Shown here piece after piece: positions 42,570 to 53,481 of a DNA stretch of 64,000 bases (positions are counted from its first letter, which is position 1; each line of letters begins with the position of its first letter). The stretch is from the NCBI GenBank assembly GCA_009823505.1, contig VZQC01010581.1:717609-781608 (forward strand), written 5' to 3'. The notes under the pieces are model-generated. The model saw only the letters and a list, made by a program, of their open reading frames with translations, was not told the DNA's origin and made no database searches. The stretch is from Rhizomys pruinosus. Taxonomy: Eukaryota; Chordata; Mammalia; Rodentia; Spalacidae. The position numbers and the translations under genes are program-made.

Positions 42570-43075
42570 AGAATTTTTAATTGTGTGTGTGCTTGCGCAT
42601 ACACACATGTGCGCACATTATGGCGTGTGTGTGAAGGCCAGAGAACAAGTATCAGGATTCAGTTCTCACATTCTCTTGTTTCTGCTCTCTACGCATTCTC
42701 GGCTGGCTGCTCAGGAGGCTCATGGAGATCCTTCTGCTTCCACTTTCCACCTCACTATGGGAGTGCTGGGATTAGATTCATGACACCAAGTTCAGCCTTT
42801 TTCTTGTTAAACATGGGTTCTAAGCTGGGTGTGGTGGCACACACCTTTAATCCCAGCACTTGGGAGGCAGAGGTAGAGGCAGAGACAGGCAGATCTCTGT
42901 GAGTTCAAGGCCAGCCTGGCCTACATAGTGAACTCCAGGCCAGCTGGGACTAAAAGGGAGACCCTGTCTCAAAAACAAAACAAAACAAAGCAAACAAAAA
43001 ACAAAAACAAAAACAAAATATGGGTTCCAGGGATCAAAGTCAGATCAAAGCTCACTAAGCCATCTCACCAGCCCT
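42570..43075 (-). mobile_element. Long B3/B4-class SINE split by B1
   Basis: GT-rich end, 'aaggccagagaacaagtatcagg', then after the nested B1 the head 'taagccatctcaccagcc'. Confidence 0.6.
42823..43009 (+). mobile_element. B1 SINE (nested) with TSD
   Basis: Complete B1 with (AAAAC)n tail. 'atgggttc' is duplicated on both sides. Confidence 0.9.
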
Positions 43076-43084
43076 CCTCTTTAA

Positions 43085-44860
43085 GAATGGTACCCCAAAA
43101 CTCTTGTATGGATTTAATGCAATCCCAATTAAAACCTCCAAGAGTTTCTTCACAGGCTTGGAAAAAAAAATCCGTTAATCACTTGAACGAAAAGAGCATA
43201 GACCTGTAATAGCCCCGAACCCTGATTGAACAAGAGCCACTACAGGGGAGGATCTCGCTATCCCAGACATCAAAACTATGCGACTAGGGCTTAGGCATAA
43301 AAACAGCTAGTTGGTACTGCATAACAAAACGAGGACTGTTGACCAAGAACAAAACTGAAGGCATGCTAAACTGGTGAGCATACAGTCTTCAGCCTCTCAT
43401 ATTTGAACAGGGGGCAAGAATACACAATGGAGGACGACAGCACCTCAAAAACGGGATTGGGTTGCGCAAAACTGGTATCACCATTGTAGAACGAATGAAC
43501 TTAAACCCTCTACCTCTACCCTTTACAAAAGTCATTCAAGGAAACAGAAAAGACCCTCAACATAGAAACCGCCAAACTCTGGAAAGGCGGATAGATCGTA
43601 GAAAAAAAAAAAAATGGCAGCAGACTACAAGACATAGGCATCGGAAGAAAACTCGGGTCTGTACCATCGCGGGATGGCAGGTTGAGCAAGGAATTTAGGC
43701 GTCAAACAATTGACAAAATTGGAGACACCTACACTTAAAAACTCACACGCTTTGTAATCATAAAACAATAAGGAAGTGAGAGAACAAACCACGAATGGGC
43801 AGGAACAAACGTCCCCCCGGGATACAGGACGGAGGTGGTAAAGGAAGAAACAAAGCATTGACTTTCCCAGGTATATAAACGTACTCAAAAAAACAAAGAA
43901 GAAAGAAAACACAACGAAATCACTCAATATATGGATAAGGAGCTGAACGACATTCACAAGTGAGGAATTAGAGACTGGTTGAGAAACCTTTTTTTTTTTT
44001 GGTCTTTTTGCGACAGGTCTCCCTTTCAGCCCGGGCTGTCCTGGAACTCACTATGTAGACCAGGCTTGCCATGACAACTCACAAAGAGCTCGACAAAGAT
44101 CGCCTGCTCTGCCTCCAAGTGCTAGGATAAGGCATGCCACCGACAGTGACCTGAGATGCAGAAAATATCATTTAAAAAAGTGCAACGTCACTAATAAATC
44201 AGGGAAAAATGCAAATTTAAACCACTTTAAGATTATCATCTCACTCCAAAAGACTGGCTAGGATCAAGGAAACAATGATACCAGTGCTGGAGATGGTTCT
44301 GGGGAAAGGGGAACACTCGTCCATGCTGGTGGGAATGTAAACTTTGTATCAGCCACTGTGGAGCAAGCAGTGTGGAGAACCCTTGGAAGACTCAAATGAG
44401 TTTGCCACTGACCCGTCAGTAGTACTCCTGGGTATATACCACAAGTCTCATCTTACATAGAGATCATGCAAAACATATTTATTGAGCTCTGTACACATTA
44501 GCTGGAACCAACCCAAAGCCCCTAAACTGATGAGTGATAGAGAAAAATGTGTACCATGTACACCACTGGAGCTCTATGCAGCTAAGTTAAAAAAAAAGAC
44601 ATATGAACTTTGCAGGTAAATGGATGGAACTAGAAGATATTATGTAACTGAAGCAACACAGTTCCCGAAAAACAAACAACAATGTATCCCTCATCTTGTG
44701 GAGGCTAGCGTCAATAACAACCACTTTTAAATATTTCTTCTGGGGTTGATACACATTGGAGAGACAACAACAAAAAGGACTGCATCCAAGACATGAGCTG
44801 AAACGGTTGACATCTCATGGGAGTTGGGGGGTTGGGAGGGGGACACGGGTGTTCTGATAG
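43085..44860 (+). mobile_element. L1 ORF2 3' portion, noisy sequence
   Basis: This follows the same L1 region as 45.8-47.15 kb and 60.37-61.9 kb, from 'ttaatgcaatcccaattaaaacctcc' to the G-rich 3' UTR. It carries unusually many one-base indels and substitutions; no frame persists. A B1 interrupts it. Confidence 0.9.
43988..44150 (-). mobile_element. B1 SINE inside L1
   Basis: Minus-strand B1 with several single-base errors ('cgacaggtctccctttcagcccgggctgtcc'), as noisy as its surroundings. Confidence 0.8.
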
Positions 44861-45020
44861 CATTAATGTTATATTTAACTTGATGTGCAGTTTAACAGGC
44901 TATCCAAATTTGCCCACCAACTTTTGTCTACATATACTATGGTATATTAGGACTTAGTAAAAGTAACAAATGTTCTATATTAAACAACTTGTAACAAGGT
45001 TTAATTAAACATGGTAATTA
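44833..45020 (+). repeat. Inverted repeat, left arm
   Basis: Starts in the G-rich L1 3' end ('gttgggagggggacacgggt') and continues into downstream sequence ('tttaacaggctatccaaatttgccc...'). It is nearly the reverse complement of 45,327-45,522. Confidence 0.85.
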
Positions 45021-45136
45021 CATTTAGCTAATTGGAAATCTAAATGTGTCCACATTGTTTACTTAAACATTTGTCTATAACAACATCTTTTGGGATTAAT
45101 GTATACAACTTTCTCTATAATTTTTCTCGTTGTACA

Positions 45137-45137
45137 N
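45137..45137. other. Single undetermined base within inverted repeat spacer
   Basis: Isolated N about 40 bp from the centre of the inverted repeat. Confidence 1.
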
Positions 45138-45326
45138 AGGAGCTAGATACTGACATTTGAACTAACTGGGAATATAAAATGCTAGTTGTTTTATTTATAG
45201 TTTGTATTGGGTTGGTCTCTATATTTTTCTGAAATACACAACATCACAGTGTAACGCTTTCTTTTACTTGTAGGACAATTTAAAGGAATTAAGCTTAAAT
45301 TCTTACTTCCCAAATAAGTAGAAATG

Positions 45327-45522
45327 TAGTACCATTTTAATTAAAACCTTTTAACCAATGTTGTTTAATATAGACATTTTTACTTTTACTAAGTCCTAAA
45401 ATACCATATAACATGTAGACAAAGTTTGGGCAAATTTGGATACCTGTTAAACTCACATCAATTAAATATACATTAATAGAATATAGACCTGTGTCCCCCT
45501 CCCAACCCTCCCACCCCACTAG
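45327..45522 (-). repeat. Inverted repeat, right arm
   Basis: The reverse complement reproduces the left arm with small indels, ending in the same G-rich L1 3' terminus. Just after it, plus-strand L1 ORF2 begins. Confidence 0.85.
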
Positions 45523-45524
45523 AT

Positions 45525-47183
45525 TCACCATTTCAGATACAAAATTAACCTAGAAAAATCAGTAGCCTTTCTTTACACCAACAACAAGCAACTGAAGAAG
45601 GAATACAAGGAGACCTTCCCACTCACGATCACCTGAAAAACAATAAAATACCTAGGAACAAACCTAACCAAAGACACCAAAGATCTCTACAACAAAAATT
45701 TTAAAACCCTGAAGATGGAAATTGAAGAAGACATCAGAAGATGCAAAAACCTCCCATGCTCATGGATTGGGAAAATTAATATAGTAAAAATGTCCATTCT
45801 ACCCAAACTCTTGAACAGATTTAATGCAATCCCAATTAAAATCCCCAAGAGTTTCTTCACAGGCTTGGAAAAAAAATCCTTAATTTTATTTAAAAACAAA
45901 AGACCCTGAATTGCCAAAGCAACCCTGAATGAAAAGAGCAATACAGGGGGGATTTCTATACCAGACTTCAAACTATGTTCCAGGGCTATAGTCATAAAAA
46001 CAGCTTGGTACTGGCACAAAAACAGACCTCTTGACCAATGGAACAAAACTGAAGATCCAAACCTGAGCACATACAATTTCAGCTGCTTCATATTTGACAA
46101 GGGGGCCAAGAAGACACAATGTCAGCATCTTCAGCAAGTGGTGTTGGCAAAACTGGATCACCACTTGTAGAATAATGAAATTAAACCCTTACCTCTCGCC
46201 CTGTACAAAAGTCAATTCCAGATGGATCAAGGTGAAACCCCAAATTCTGGAAGCGATAGAAGAAAAAGTTGGCAGCAGACTCCAAGACATAGACATAGGA
46301 AAAGACTTCCTAAATCAGACAGCAACTGCGCAAGAATTAAGGTCAACAATAGACAAATAGGACCTCATTAAACTCAAAAGCTTCTGTACATGAAAAGAAA
46401 TAATAAAGGAAGTGAAGAGAAAACCCACAGAGTGGGAGGAAACCTTCACCACAGATACACCTGACAAAGCTTTGATTTCCAGAGTATATAAACTACTCAG
46501 AGACTTCACAGGTGAGGAATTAGAGATGGCTGAGAAGCATCTTAAAAAGTGTTCAACGTCACTAATAATTAGGGAAATGCAAATTAAAACCACTTTAAGA
46601 TATCATCTCACTTCAATAAGACTGGCTAGGATCAAGAAAACAAATGATACCAAGTGCTGGAGATGTTGTGGGGGAAAGAAGAACACTCATTCATTGCTGG
46701 TGGGAATGTAAACTTGTATAGCCACTATGGAAAGCAGTGTGGAGAACCCTTGGAAGACTCAAAATGAGTTTGCCATCTGACCCAGTCATACCACTCCTGG
46801 GTATATACTCACAAGACTCATCTTACAGTAGAGATACATGCACAAGTATATTTATTCCAGCTCTGTTCACAATAGCAAAAAGCTGGAACCAACCCAAATG
46901 CCCCTCAACTGATGAGTGGATAGAGAAAATGTGGTACATATACACAATGGACTTCTGTGCAGCAGTAAAAAAAAGATAACATCATGAACTTTGCAGGTAA
47001 ATGGATGGAACTAGAAGATATTATGTTAAGTGAAGTAACACAGTCCCAGAAAAACAAACGACGAATGGTATCCCTCATCTGTGGATGCTAGTGCCAATAA
47101 CCCAGTTGTAAATATTTCTTGTGGGGAATGATGCATATTGGAAAGAACAACAACACCAACAACAGAAAAGACTGCATCAAAGA
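45525..47183 (+). mobile_element. L1 ORF2 C-terminal half plus start of 3' UTR
   Basis: Starts in the reverse transcriptase/thumb part ('KINLEKS', 'FLYTNNKQLKKEYKE' type blocks) and runs to the ORF2 end and early 3' UTR at about 47,170. Several frameshifts break it, so it is a dead 5'-truncated copy. Confidence 0.9.
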
Positions 47184-47184
47184 A

Positions 47185-48260
47185 ATCTCCCAAATTCCTT
47201 CTATGAAGCCAGCATCACTCTAATATCAAAACCAGGCAAAGATACAACCAAAAAGGAGAACTACAGACCCATTTCATTAATGAACATAGATGCCAAAATT
47301 CTCAATGAAATACTTGCAAATCGTATACAGGCACATACCAAAAAGTTCATCCACCATGACCAAGTTGGATTCATACCAGAGATGCAGGGATGATTCAACA
47401 TATGTAAATCAATATTCATCCTTAAGCACATAAATGGACTGAAAGACAAAAACCACATAGTCATCTCAATTGATGTGGAAAAGGCCTTTGACAAAATCCA
47501 ACATGTCTTCATGTTTAAAGTCCTAGAGGGAATAGGACTGTAAGGAACATTCCTCGACATAATCAAAGCCATATACGACAAACCCACAGCTAACATGGGG
47601 AAAAACTAAAAGTGTTCCCCTTAAAGTCAGGACCCCAGCAAGACTGCCCCCATCTCGACTTCTTTTCAATATAGTGCTTGAAATGCTCTCAAGAGCAATA
47701 AGAAAAGGAAATTAGAGGAGTACTAATTGGAAAAGAAGTTGAACTATCCCTTTTTGCAGATTACATGATAGTTTACCTAAGGGATGCCAAAACTCCACCA
47801 GAAAACTCCTAGAAACCATCAACAGGTTCAGTAAAGTGGCAGGATACAAAATTAACCTAAAAAATCAGTAGTCTTTCTTTATGCCAATAACAAGCAATTG
47901 AAGAAGGAATACAAGGAGACTTTTCCACTCAAAATAGCCTCCAAAAAATAAAATATCTAGGAACAAACCTGACCAAAGACACTAAAAGTCTCTACAATGA
48001 AAATTTTAAATCCCTCAAGAAGGAGATTGAGGAAGATACCAGAAGATAGAAGGACCTTCCATGCTCATGGATTGGAAGAATTAACATAGTAAAAATGACC
48101 ATCCTCCCCAAAATAATATGCAGATTCAATGCAATCCCAATTAAAATCCCCATGAGCTTCTTCACAGACCTAGAAAAAAAATCCTAAAGTTCATATGGAA
48201 AAACAGAAGACCCTGATAGCTAAAGCAACCCTGAGCAAAAAGCAATACCGGGGTGATTAC
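47185..48260 (+). mobile_element. L1 ORF2 reverse transcriptase segment, dead
   Basis: Reads the L1 RT region: '[19 protein letters not shown]', '[16 protein letters not shown]', '[13 protein letters not shown]'. At the catalytic FADD box (47,753-47,764) it reads F-A-D-Y, so the second Asp is lost. Several stops and frameshifts follow. Confidence 0.9.
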
Positions 48261-48279
48261 CATACCATACTTATAGTTT

Positions 48280-48625
48280 ATTTTCAGATGTCATAATTTT
48301 GATATATGTGTTACATATATATGCATATTTTGGAGCAATACAAATTGGAGGGAACAACAACAATAAAAGGACTGGGTCAAAGAACTGACTGAAACAGTAA
48401 ACTTCTGCCCAAAACAGTAAACCTCTGCATAGAAAACCTTTGAAAAGACTGAGAAAAAGATGCAAGACATGCATGGCAGAATGCATGAGCTAGGGTGGGG
48501 TGGGGGGCAGGGAAGGGGAAATGAGTCTAAAATGGATTGAAATGTATGAAATGCACAAAACTTCAACAAAATATTTAAAAATAAAATAAAAATAATAAAT
48601 ATTAAAAATAAAAAGAAGAAAAGAT
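48280..48625 (+). mobile_element. L1 3' UTR and A-rich tail
   Basis: 'caaagaactgactgaaacag', 'gcagaatgcatgagct', the G-run and an A/AT-rich tail. It probably belongs to the preceding L1 after an internal deletion. Confidence 0.85.
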
Positions 48626-48674
48626 ATGGCCTCTTATTGAACTTTGGGGCAGAAAAGGTATTTATGAGCAAAAC

Positions 48675-48821
48675 ATTACTTTTTTTTTTTTTGAGACAAG
48701 GTCTCCCTGTAACCCCAGCTAGCCTATATTTATACCAGGCTGTGCTTGAAGTCACAGAGATCCACCTGCCTCTGCCTCCAACATGTTGGAATTAAAGGCA
48801 GGCACCACCATGCTCAGCAAA
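48675..48821 (-). mobile_element. B1 SINE
   Basis: T-run then minus-strand B1. 'aaaaca..ttact' occurs on both sides. Confidence 0.85.
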
Positions 48822-49264
48822 ACAGATTACTTTTAGAAAAGATAATTAGGTCTTCAGGAGAATCGGTGGGTCACAAGGTAGTTTTATGACAGTGTTTGTT
48901 TATGTCCTTTCTCACGTGGTCCAGACTTCTTTCTAGAGGTAGGATTTTATCTTCCCTAGATGTGAAACTCCCAGGAAGGGGCTTATGACAGCCAAATTCT
49001 TGTGGGAGGCCTTGGATTTAGGTAGATAAGCATTCAGGAAAACAACCTGAAGCAGTTGATTATCAAACGCCTTCAGCTCAAAATGTGTTTTCTGGTGTCA
49101 TGGGGTTTTCTGGATCCCTTCAGCTGGGATACAGTCGCTTGGCCACAGAGGGGAATGCCCATGTAGAAAACAGAAACATTTTGGTGCAAAGTAGCCAGGT
49201 CGTGTCCATGAGGCATAGGGAAGGCTGAGGGTCAGAGGAGACAGCTTTGTGAGAAAACCCAAAT
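48822..49264. other. Unique sequence
   Basis: No gene or repeat recognised. Confidence 0.45.
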
Positions 49265-49600
49265 CGGGGGATTTCGTCTATAGTATTGGCCTGTGGACAT
49301 GTCTGTGAAACATTTGCTTTATCTGTTCAGTCCGGTGAGAGGGCCCAGTCTACTGTGGGTGGGGCCACCCCTGGGCAGGTGGTTCTGGATTGTACAAGAA
49401 GGCAGGCTAAGCACAGGCCAGAGGAGCAAGCCAGTAAGCAGCGTTCCTCTGTGGTTTATGCTTAAGTTTCTGCCCCCAGTTCCTGACTTCCCTCCATGTT
49501 AGATCGTGATCTGGGAGTTCCAAAATGAAATTAAACCCTTTTATCCCCAAGTTGTTTTGGTCAGAGTGTTTCATCACAGTGATAGAAAGTAACTAGTGCC
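49265..49600 (+). mobile_element. MaLR/URR-type rodent repeat
   Basis: 'gtgagagggcccagtctactgtggg', 'aggagcaagccagtaagcag', 'aaattaaacccttttatccccaag' and the end 'agtgatagaaagtaactag'. Confidence 0.65.
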
Positions 49601-49677
49601 CTCTCAATCCTGGAGATGTCATTTGAGGTCTAACCCAGACCTGTTTGGGGAGTTGTTATGCAACCAATACATTGCTT

Positions 49678-49680
49678 TTA

Positions 49681-49720
<40 letters not shown>
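49678..49720. repeat. (ATT)n microsatellite
   Basis: Pure ATT triplets, serving as the B1 tail on the minus strand. Confidence 0.95.
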
Positions 49721-49865
49721 TTGGTCTTTTCAAGACAGAGTTTCCCCTGTAGCCCCAGCTGTCCTGAAGTCATTCTGTAGACCAGGCTGGCCTTGAACTG
49801 ACAAAGATCCGCCTGCCTCTGCCTCATGAGTGCTAGGATTAAAGGCGTGTGCCACATGCCCAGCA
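49721..49865 (-). mobile_element. B1 SINE
   Basis: Complete minus-strand B1. 'acattgcttttaat'-like text on both sides supports a target-site duplication. Confidence 0.9.
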
Positions 49866-50248
49866 ACATTGCTTTTAATCTAGGCCAATTTGAGTTGAGT
49901 TTACTTGTGACCAACAGCATTCTAACTCCTTCTATGGTTACTACTGTTAGTAGGTTCTTTGGTTTTCACACCCTGACAAACTGAAGTTATCTCTGGCAAG
50001 AGGTGAATTATAAAGAGATTCGTGGAAAGAAAGTAGAACCTTGTAAAGAACAACTCCTGGAAGCGGCTTCCTCCCACTTTTCATCCAATCTTAGCTATCC
50101 CTATGTGGATCCACTCCATGAATCATTTTTGCATTCTGACATTATGACAATTGTATTAAGGAACTGTGTCTATTGAGCGTAGGGCAAATTTATTTTACAC
50201 AGCTTGTTCTAGCCTTCTGGTTTAGCGTTTGTTCTTGATTTTCATTTT

Positions 50249-50397
50249 TTTTTGTCTTTTTTGAGACAGGGTCTCCCTGTAGTCCCAGCTGTCCTGGAAC
50301 TCACTACATAGATCAGGCTGGCCTTGAACTCACAGAGATCCGCCTGCCTCTGCCTCTCAAGTGCTGGGATTATAGGTGTGCACCACCATGCCCTGCC
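50249..50397 (-). mobile_element. B1 SINE with TSD
   Basis: Minus-strand B1 flanked by 'tcttgattttcatt' on both sides. Confidence 0.95.
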
Positions 50398-50581
50398 TCT
50401 TGATTTTCATTCTTAATGGCATAATGTTATTCAGAGTAGGATTAAAATGTTAGTAGACCTTTATTAACTCTTTGTCTTTACAGTTTCTTCTTTCCTGTGT
50501 TTTCTTTAATAAAATGTGAAACTCAAGTGCAGAGAACTGGTTCTCATTGTAACCCATATTCAAATTTGAAAGAGGACTGCT

Positions 50582-50769
50582 ATAATCTCTCTTTCTTTTT
50601 TTTTTTTTTTTTTTTGGGCCTGCTTTGAACACTCTAATTTTTTCAAAGTAAACGCTTCGGGCCCCGCGGGACACTCAGCTAAGAGCATCGAGGGGGCGCC
50701 GAGAGGCAAGGGGCGGGGACGGGCGGTGACTCGCCTCGCGGCGGACCGCCCATAATCTCTCTTTCTTTT
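50582..50769 (-). pseudogene. 18S rRNA fragment retropseudogene with poly(A) and TSD
   Basis: On the minus strand, 50,751-50,616 (136 bp) matches a central part of mammalian 18S rRNA, including the 'aagcgtttactttgaaaaaa' and 'ttagagtgttcaaagcaggc' stretches. It is followed by a poly(A) tract (T-run 50,594-50,615 on plus). A perfect 18-bp duplication, 'ataatctctctttctttt', flanks it (50,582-50,599 and 50,752-50,769). This is the signature of L1-machinery retroposition of a polyadenylated rRNA piece. It is the only CpG-dense spot nearby and is not a functional rRNA gene. Confidence 0.95.
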
Positions 50770-51290
50770 CCAAACCTTGTATCGATGCAAAATGGCTATC
50801 ATCCCCCCTTCAGTGGATGTGAACAGGATGAAGTGTGCATTTTGTCTAAGATGGCTGTGGGTAATTGGTCAATCTGGCTTTGAAAGACATCTGTCAGTGC
50901 TGGCTCCTCTGGGAACTTCCTAGTGAGCTGTGATATGGCCTGAGCCTGTAAGATGCATGCTAGATCAAGGTCATTGAGAAATTAATGAGATTAAGCAAGC
51001 CTAGGAGAGAGCAGGTACAGCCTGGTAGAGCAGGGTTGTACTCCCAGCACAGGGTAGGGCTGAGTTAAAGAAAACAGAGGCTGGGAGACATCTCACTGAA
51101 ACTCTAGAGAACATTTGAACATTCTTGCTAAGGTATTTTTGCAACTTATTGTGTGATGTAAATCTATATTTTTGCTAACACTCATAATTTTTGCTTGTGA
51201 GGTTCTCATAATTTTTAGTGTTATCTTTCACTCAGCAGAAAGTTTTAGTCTGGGAATTAAGTTACGTGGTCATCCTTATTGTAAGATTCT
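50770..51290. other. Unique sequence
   Basis: No gene or repeat recognised. Confidence 0.45.
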
Positions 51291-51296
51291 TTTTCT

Positions 51297-51459
51297 CTTT
51301 TTTTTTTTTTTTGTGGTCTTTTTGAGACAGGGTCTCCCTGTAGCCCCAGCTGTCCTGGAATTCACTCTGTAGACCAAGTTGGCCTTGAACTCACAAAGAT
51401 CCTCCTGCCTCTGCCTCCCAAGTTCTAGGATTAAAGACGTGCACCACCACACCCTGCTG
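51297..51459 (-). mobile_element. B1 SINE with TSD
   Basis: Minus-strand B1 flanked by 'tgtaagattcttttt' on both sides. Confidence 0.95.
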
Positions 51460-52314
51460 TAAGATTCTTTTTATAACAGTTTTTTAGTTCTAGCTCTCAT
51501 GGTTACCTGGCTTATTCTCATTGTCTCTTTCTCTCTCTCCCCTCTTCTTCCTTCCTCTGTCCTTCCCTCCACCTTTCTTTTTCCTGCTTTCCTTCTTTTC
51601 CATCTCCTAATATTCCCAGAGACAGTCCTATTGCTCTAGCGAAGGCAGTGGAAGATCATTTGTTATTGGTTAATGTGCCTCTATAGCTGAATGCTCCCCA
51701 CGGCGTCCGATCAGCAGTGATGGGATTATGTAACTGGGGTGAAAGTGTCCTGAGATTGAAAATGTGTCTGTGCACAAAACAGGCACATTGGCTTCCAAGT
51801 GGTTATAGGCATGGCAATAACTATTAATTTTTATTTAAAACACTTGAAATAACTGCCAAGAATGAGCCACCAAATCTTTAAGAATGAAGAATTGCTACTT
51901 TGGCAATAGAAGCATTATAAGTCCCGAGAGAAGGTTTTCTTCATACTTGTGTCACCAGCTTCTGTAAAATGATGGATCCATGTAATAGATATCTATTAAA
52001 TCAATGGATAAACAGAAGATTGATTTCAGGTGTTGGGCTGAGAAACAAGGAAACGTTATGTCCCTGGAGGAGCCAGGAACAGTTTTTCATTGTGTTGCTC
52101 CTTTGTTGAACTAAGTTTCAGTGGCAGAGGCAGTTGGCTGAGCCCTGGAGGGCAGAGTTGGAGGAGCTGTGATCCATATATCCTTTCTCAGATGAGTCCT
52201 TGGAACGTGAAAACAGCAAAAATGTTTGTTATGAGTTCCCTAGAATCTAATTACAAGGCCTGAACTCCCTTCCAGTAGAAGAGGCTGCTCCATGGTCTTG
52301 CTCCTTTATGAGTT
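51460..52314. other. Unique sequence
   Basis: A CT-rich start (51,525-51,600), otherwise nothing recognised. Confidence 0.45.
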
Positions 52315-52398
52315 TTTTTTTTTTCCATGCTGGGATTAGACCCAGGGCCTTGTGCTAGCTGAGCCAGTGCACTGACTGGACCCAGCCCCAGCCCCAGC
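52315..52398 (-). mobile_element. ID/B4-like fragment
   Basis: 'catgctgggattagacccagggccttgtgc' and a (CCCAG)n-like run at the head. Confidence 0.45.
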
Positions 52399-52773
52399 CC
52401 TCTTGCCTCCTCTGTAGACTACTGGTCCTTAAAGCTCTTTCTGTTGACCTCCATTTATCCCAGTGGCATCTAAGTGTGGCTCAGCTGTGGTTTATGATGG
52501 TTTTACTCATGAGCCTTTGACTTTATGGTGGTGTGAAAGCTTACACATCCATTTGACTTTTCAGTTATAGCAAATTACCTGAAATACCTACCACTTTATT
52601 ATAAAGTAAGCTTAGGTCAGACATCTTAGATCATTAAACTATAGATTAAGGTTAGTGTTCTGAGCATGTTTAAGAGAGGCCAAGCCTAGCTGTGATGTTT
52701 GGTGGGATAGAATTACATGCAGTTTCTTTTTTTTCTTTCATTCTTTATTTTTAATTGAATTTTTGTATGTGTA

Positions 52774-52777
<4 letters not shown>

Positions 52778-52811
<34 letters not shown>
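52778..52811. repeat. (GT)n microsatellite
   Basis: GT run leading into a B3-like 'gtccatttggaggtcagag' remnant. Confidence 0.9.
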
Positions 52812-52812
<1 letters not shown>

Positions 52813-52849
52813 GTTCATGTGCCTGTGTGTGCATGTCCATTTGGAGGTC

Positions 52850-53324
52850 AGAGATTGTCTCTCTATGTCTTCCTCTATCATTTCCATCTTATGATGCTGT
52901 TTTGTTATAGTCTAACCTGTAAAGGACTGGGTTTCCTTAGGTCAGCCATGGGGACAACTTACTTATACTGCTAGTTCCCTTCTAAATGCACATAGGTTAA
53001 AATATATTGATAGATTATGTAGGAGCTCTTTGAAAAGAGAGGAATCTGTTGTACTTTGTATAAGAGAAATTATTCCCCTCAACCTCATTTTGCTGCCTCA
53101 ACTCTATAAGCAGACGTCTTAGGCCCTGAAAGCTCCTGTGATTCCTGTGCCTTCACTCTTATCTCTCCCATTGTCCTGTCTCTTCCCCTCTCCAATTCCA
53201 GCTCTTTTTCGACATGTATATTCCGTTCTCCCCTCCATACGAGGTTCTTCTTTTCCAGCTCTCTTTAATACTGTTTCAATCTACGTTTTCACCTTCCACA
53301 TTTGTATCTCTACTTTTTTTTAAT
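52850..53324. other. Unique sequence
   Basis: No gene or repeat recognised. Confidence 0.45.
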
Positions 53325-53481
53325 TTTTATTTTTTTGGTCTTTTTGAGACAGGGTCTTCCTGTAGCCCCAGCTGTCCTGGAACTCGCTCTGTAGACCAGG
53401 CTGGTCTTGAACTCACAAATATCCGCCTGCCTCTGCCTCCCAAGTGCTAGGTTTAAAGGTGTGCGCCACCACGCCTGACTG
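53325..53481 (-). mobile_element. B1 SINE with TSD
   Basis: Minus-strand B1 flanked by 'tgtatctctactttt' on both sides. Confidence 0.95.

Noticed and set aside
50616..50751. Functional rRNA gene or CpG island
   Set aside because: It is only 136 bp, antisense, with poly(A) and TSDs; it is a retropseudogene.
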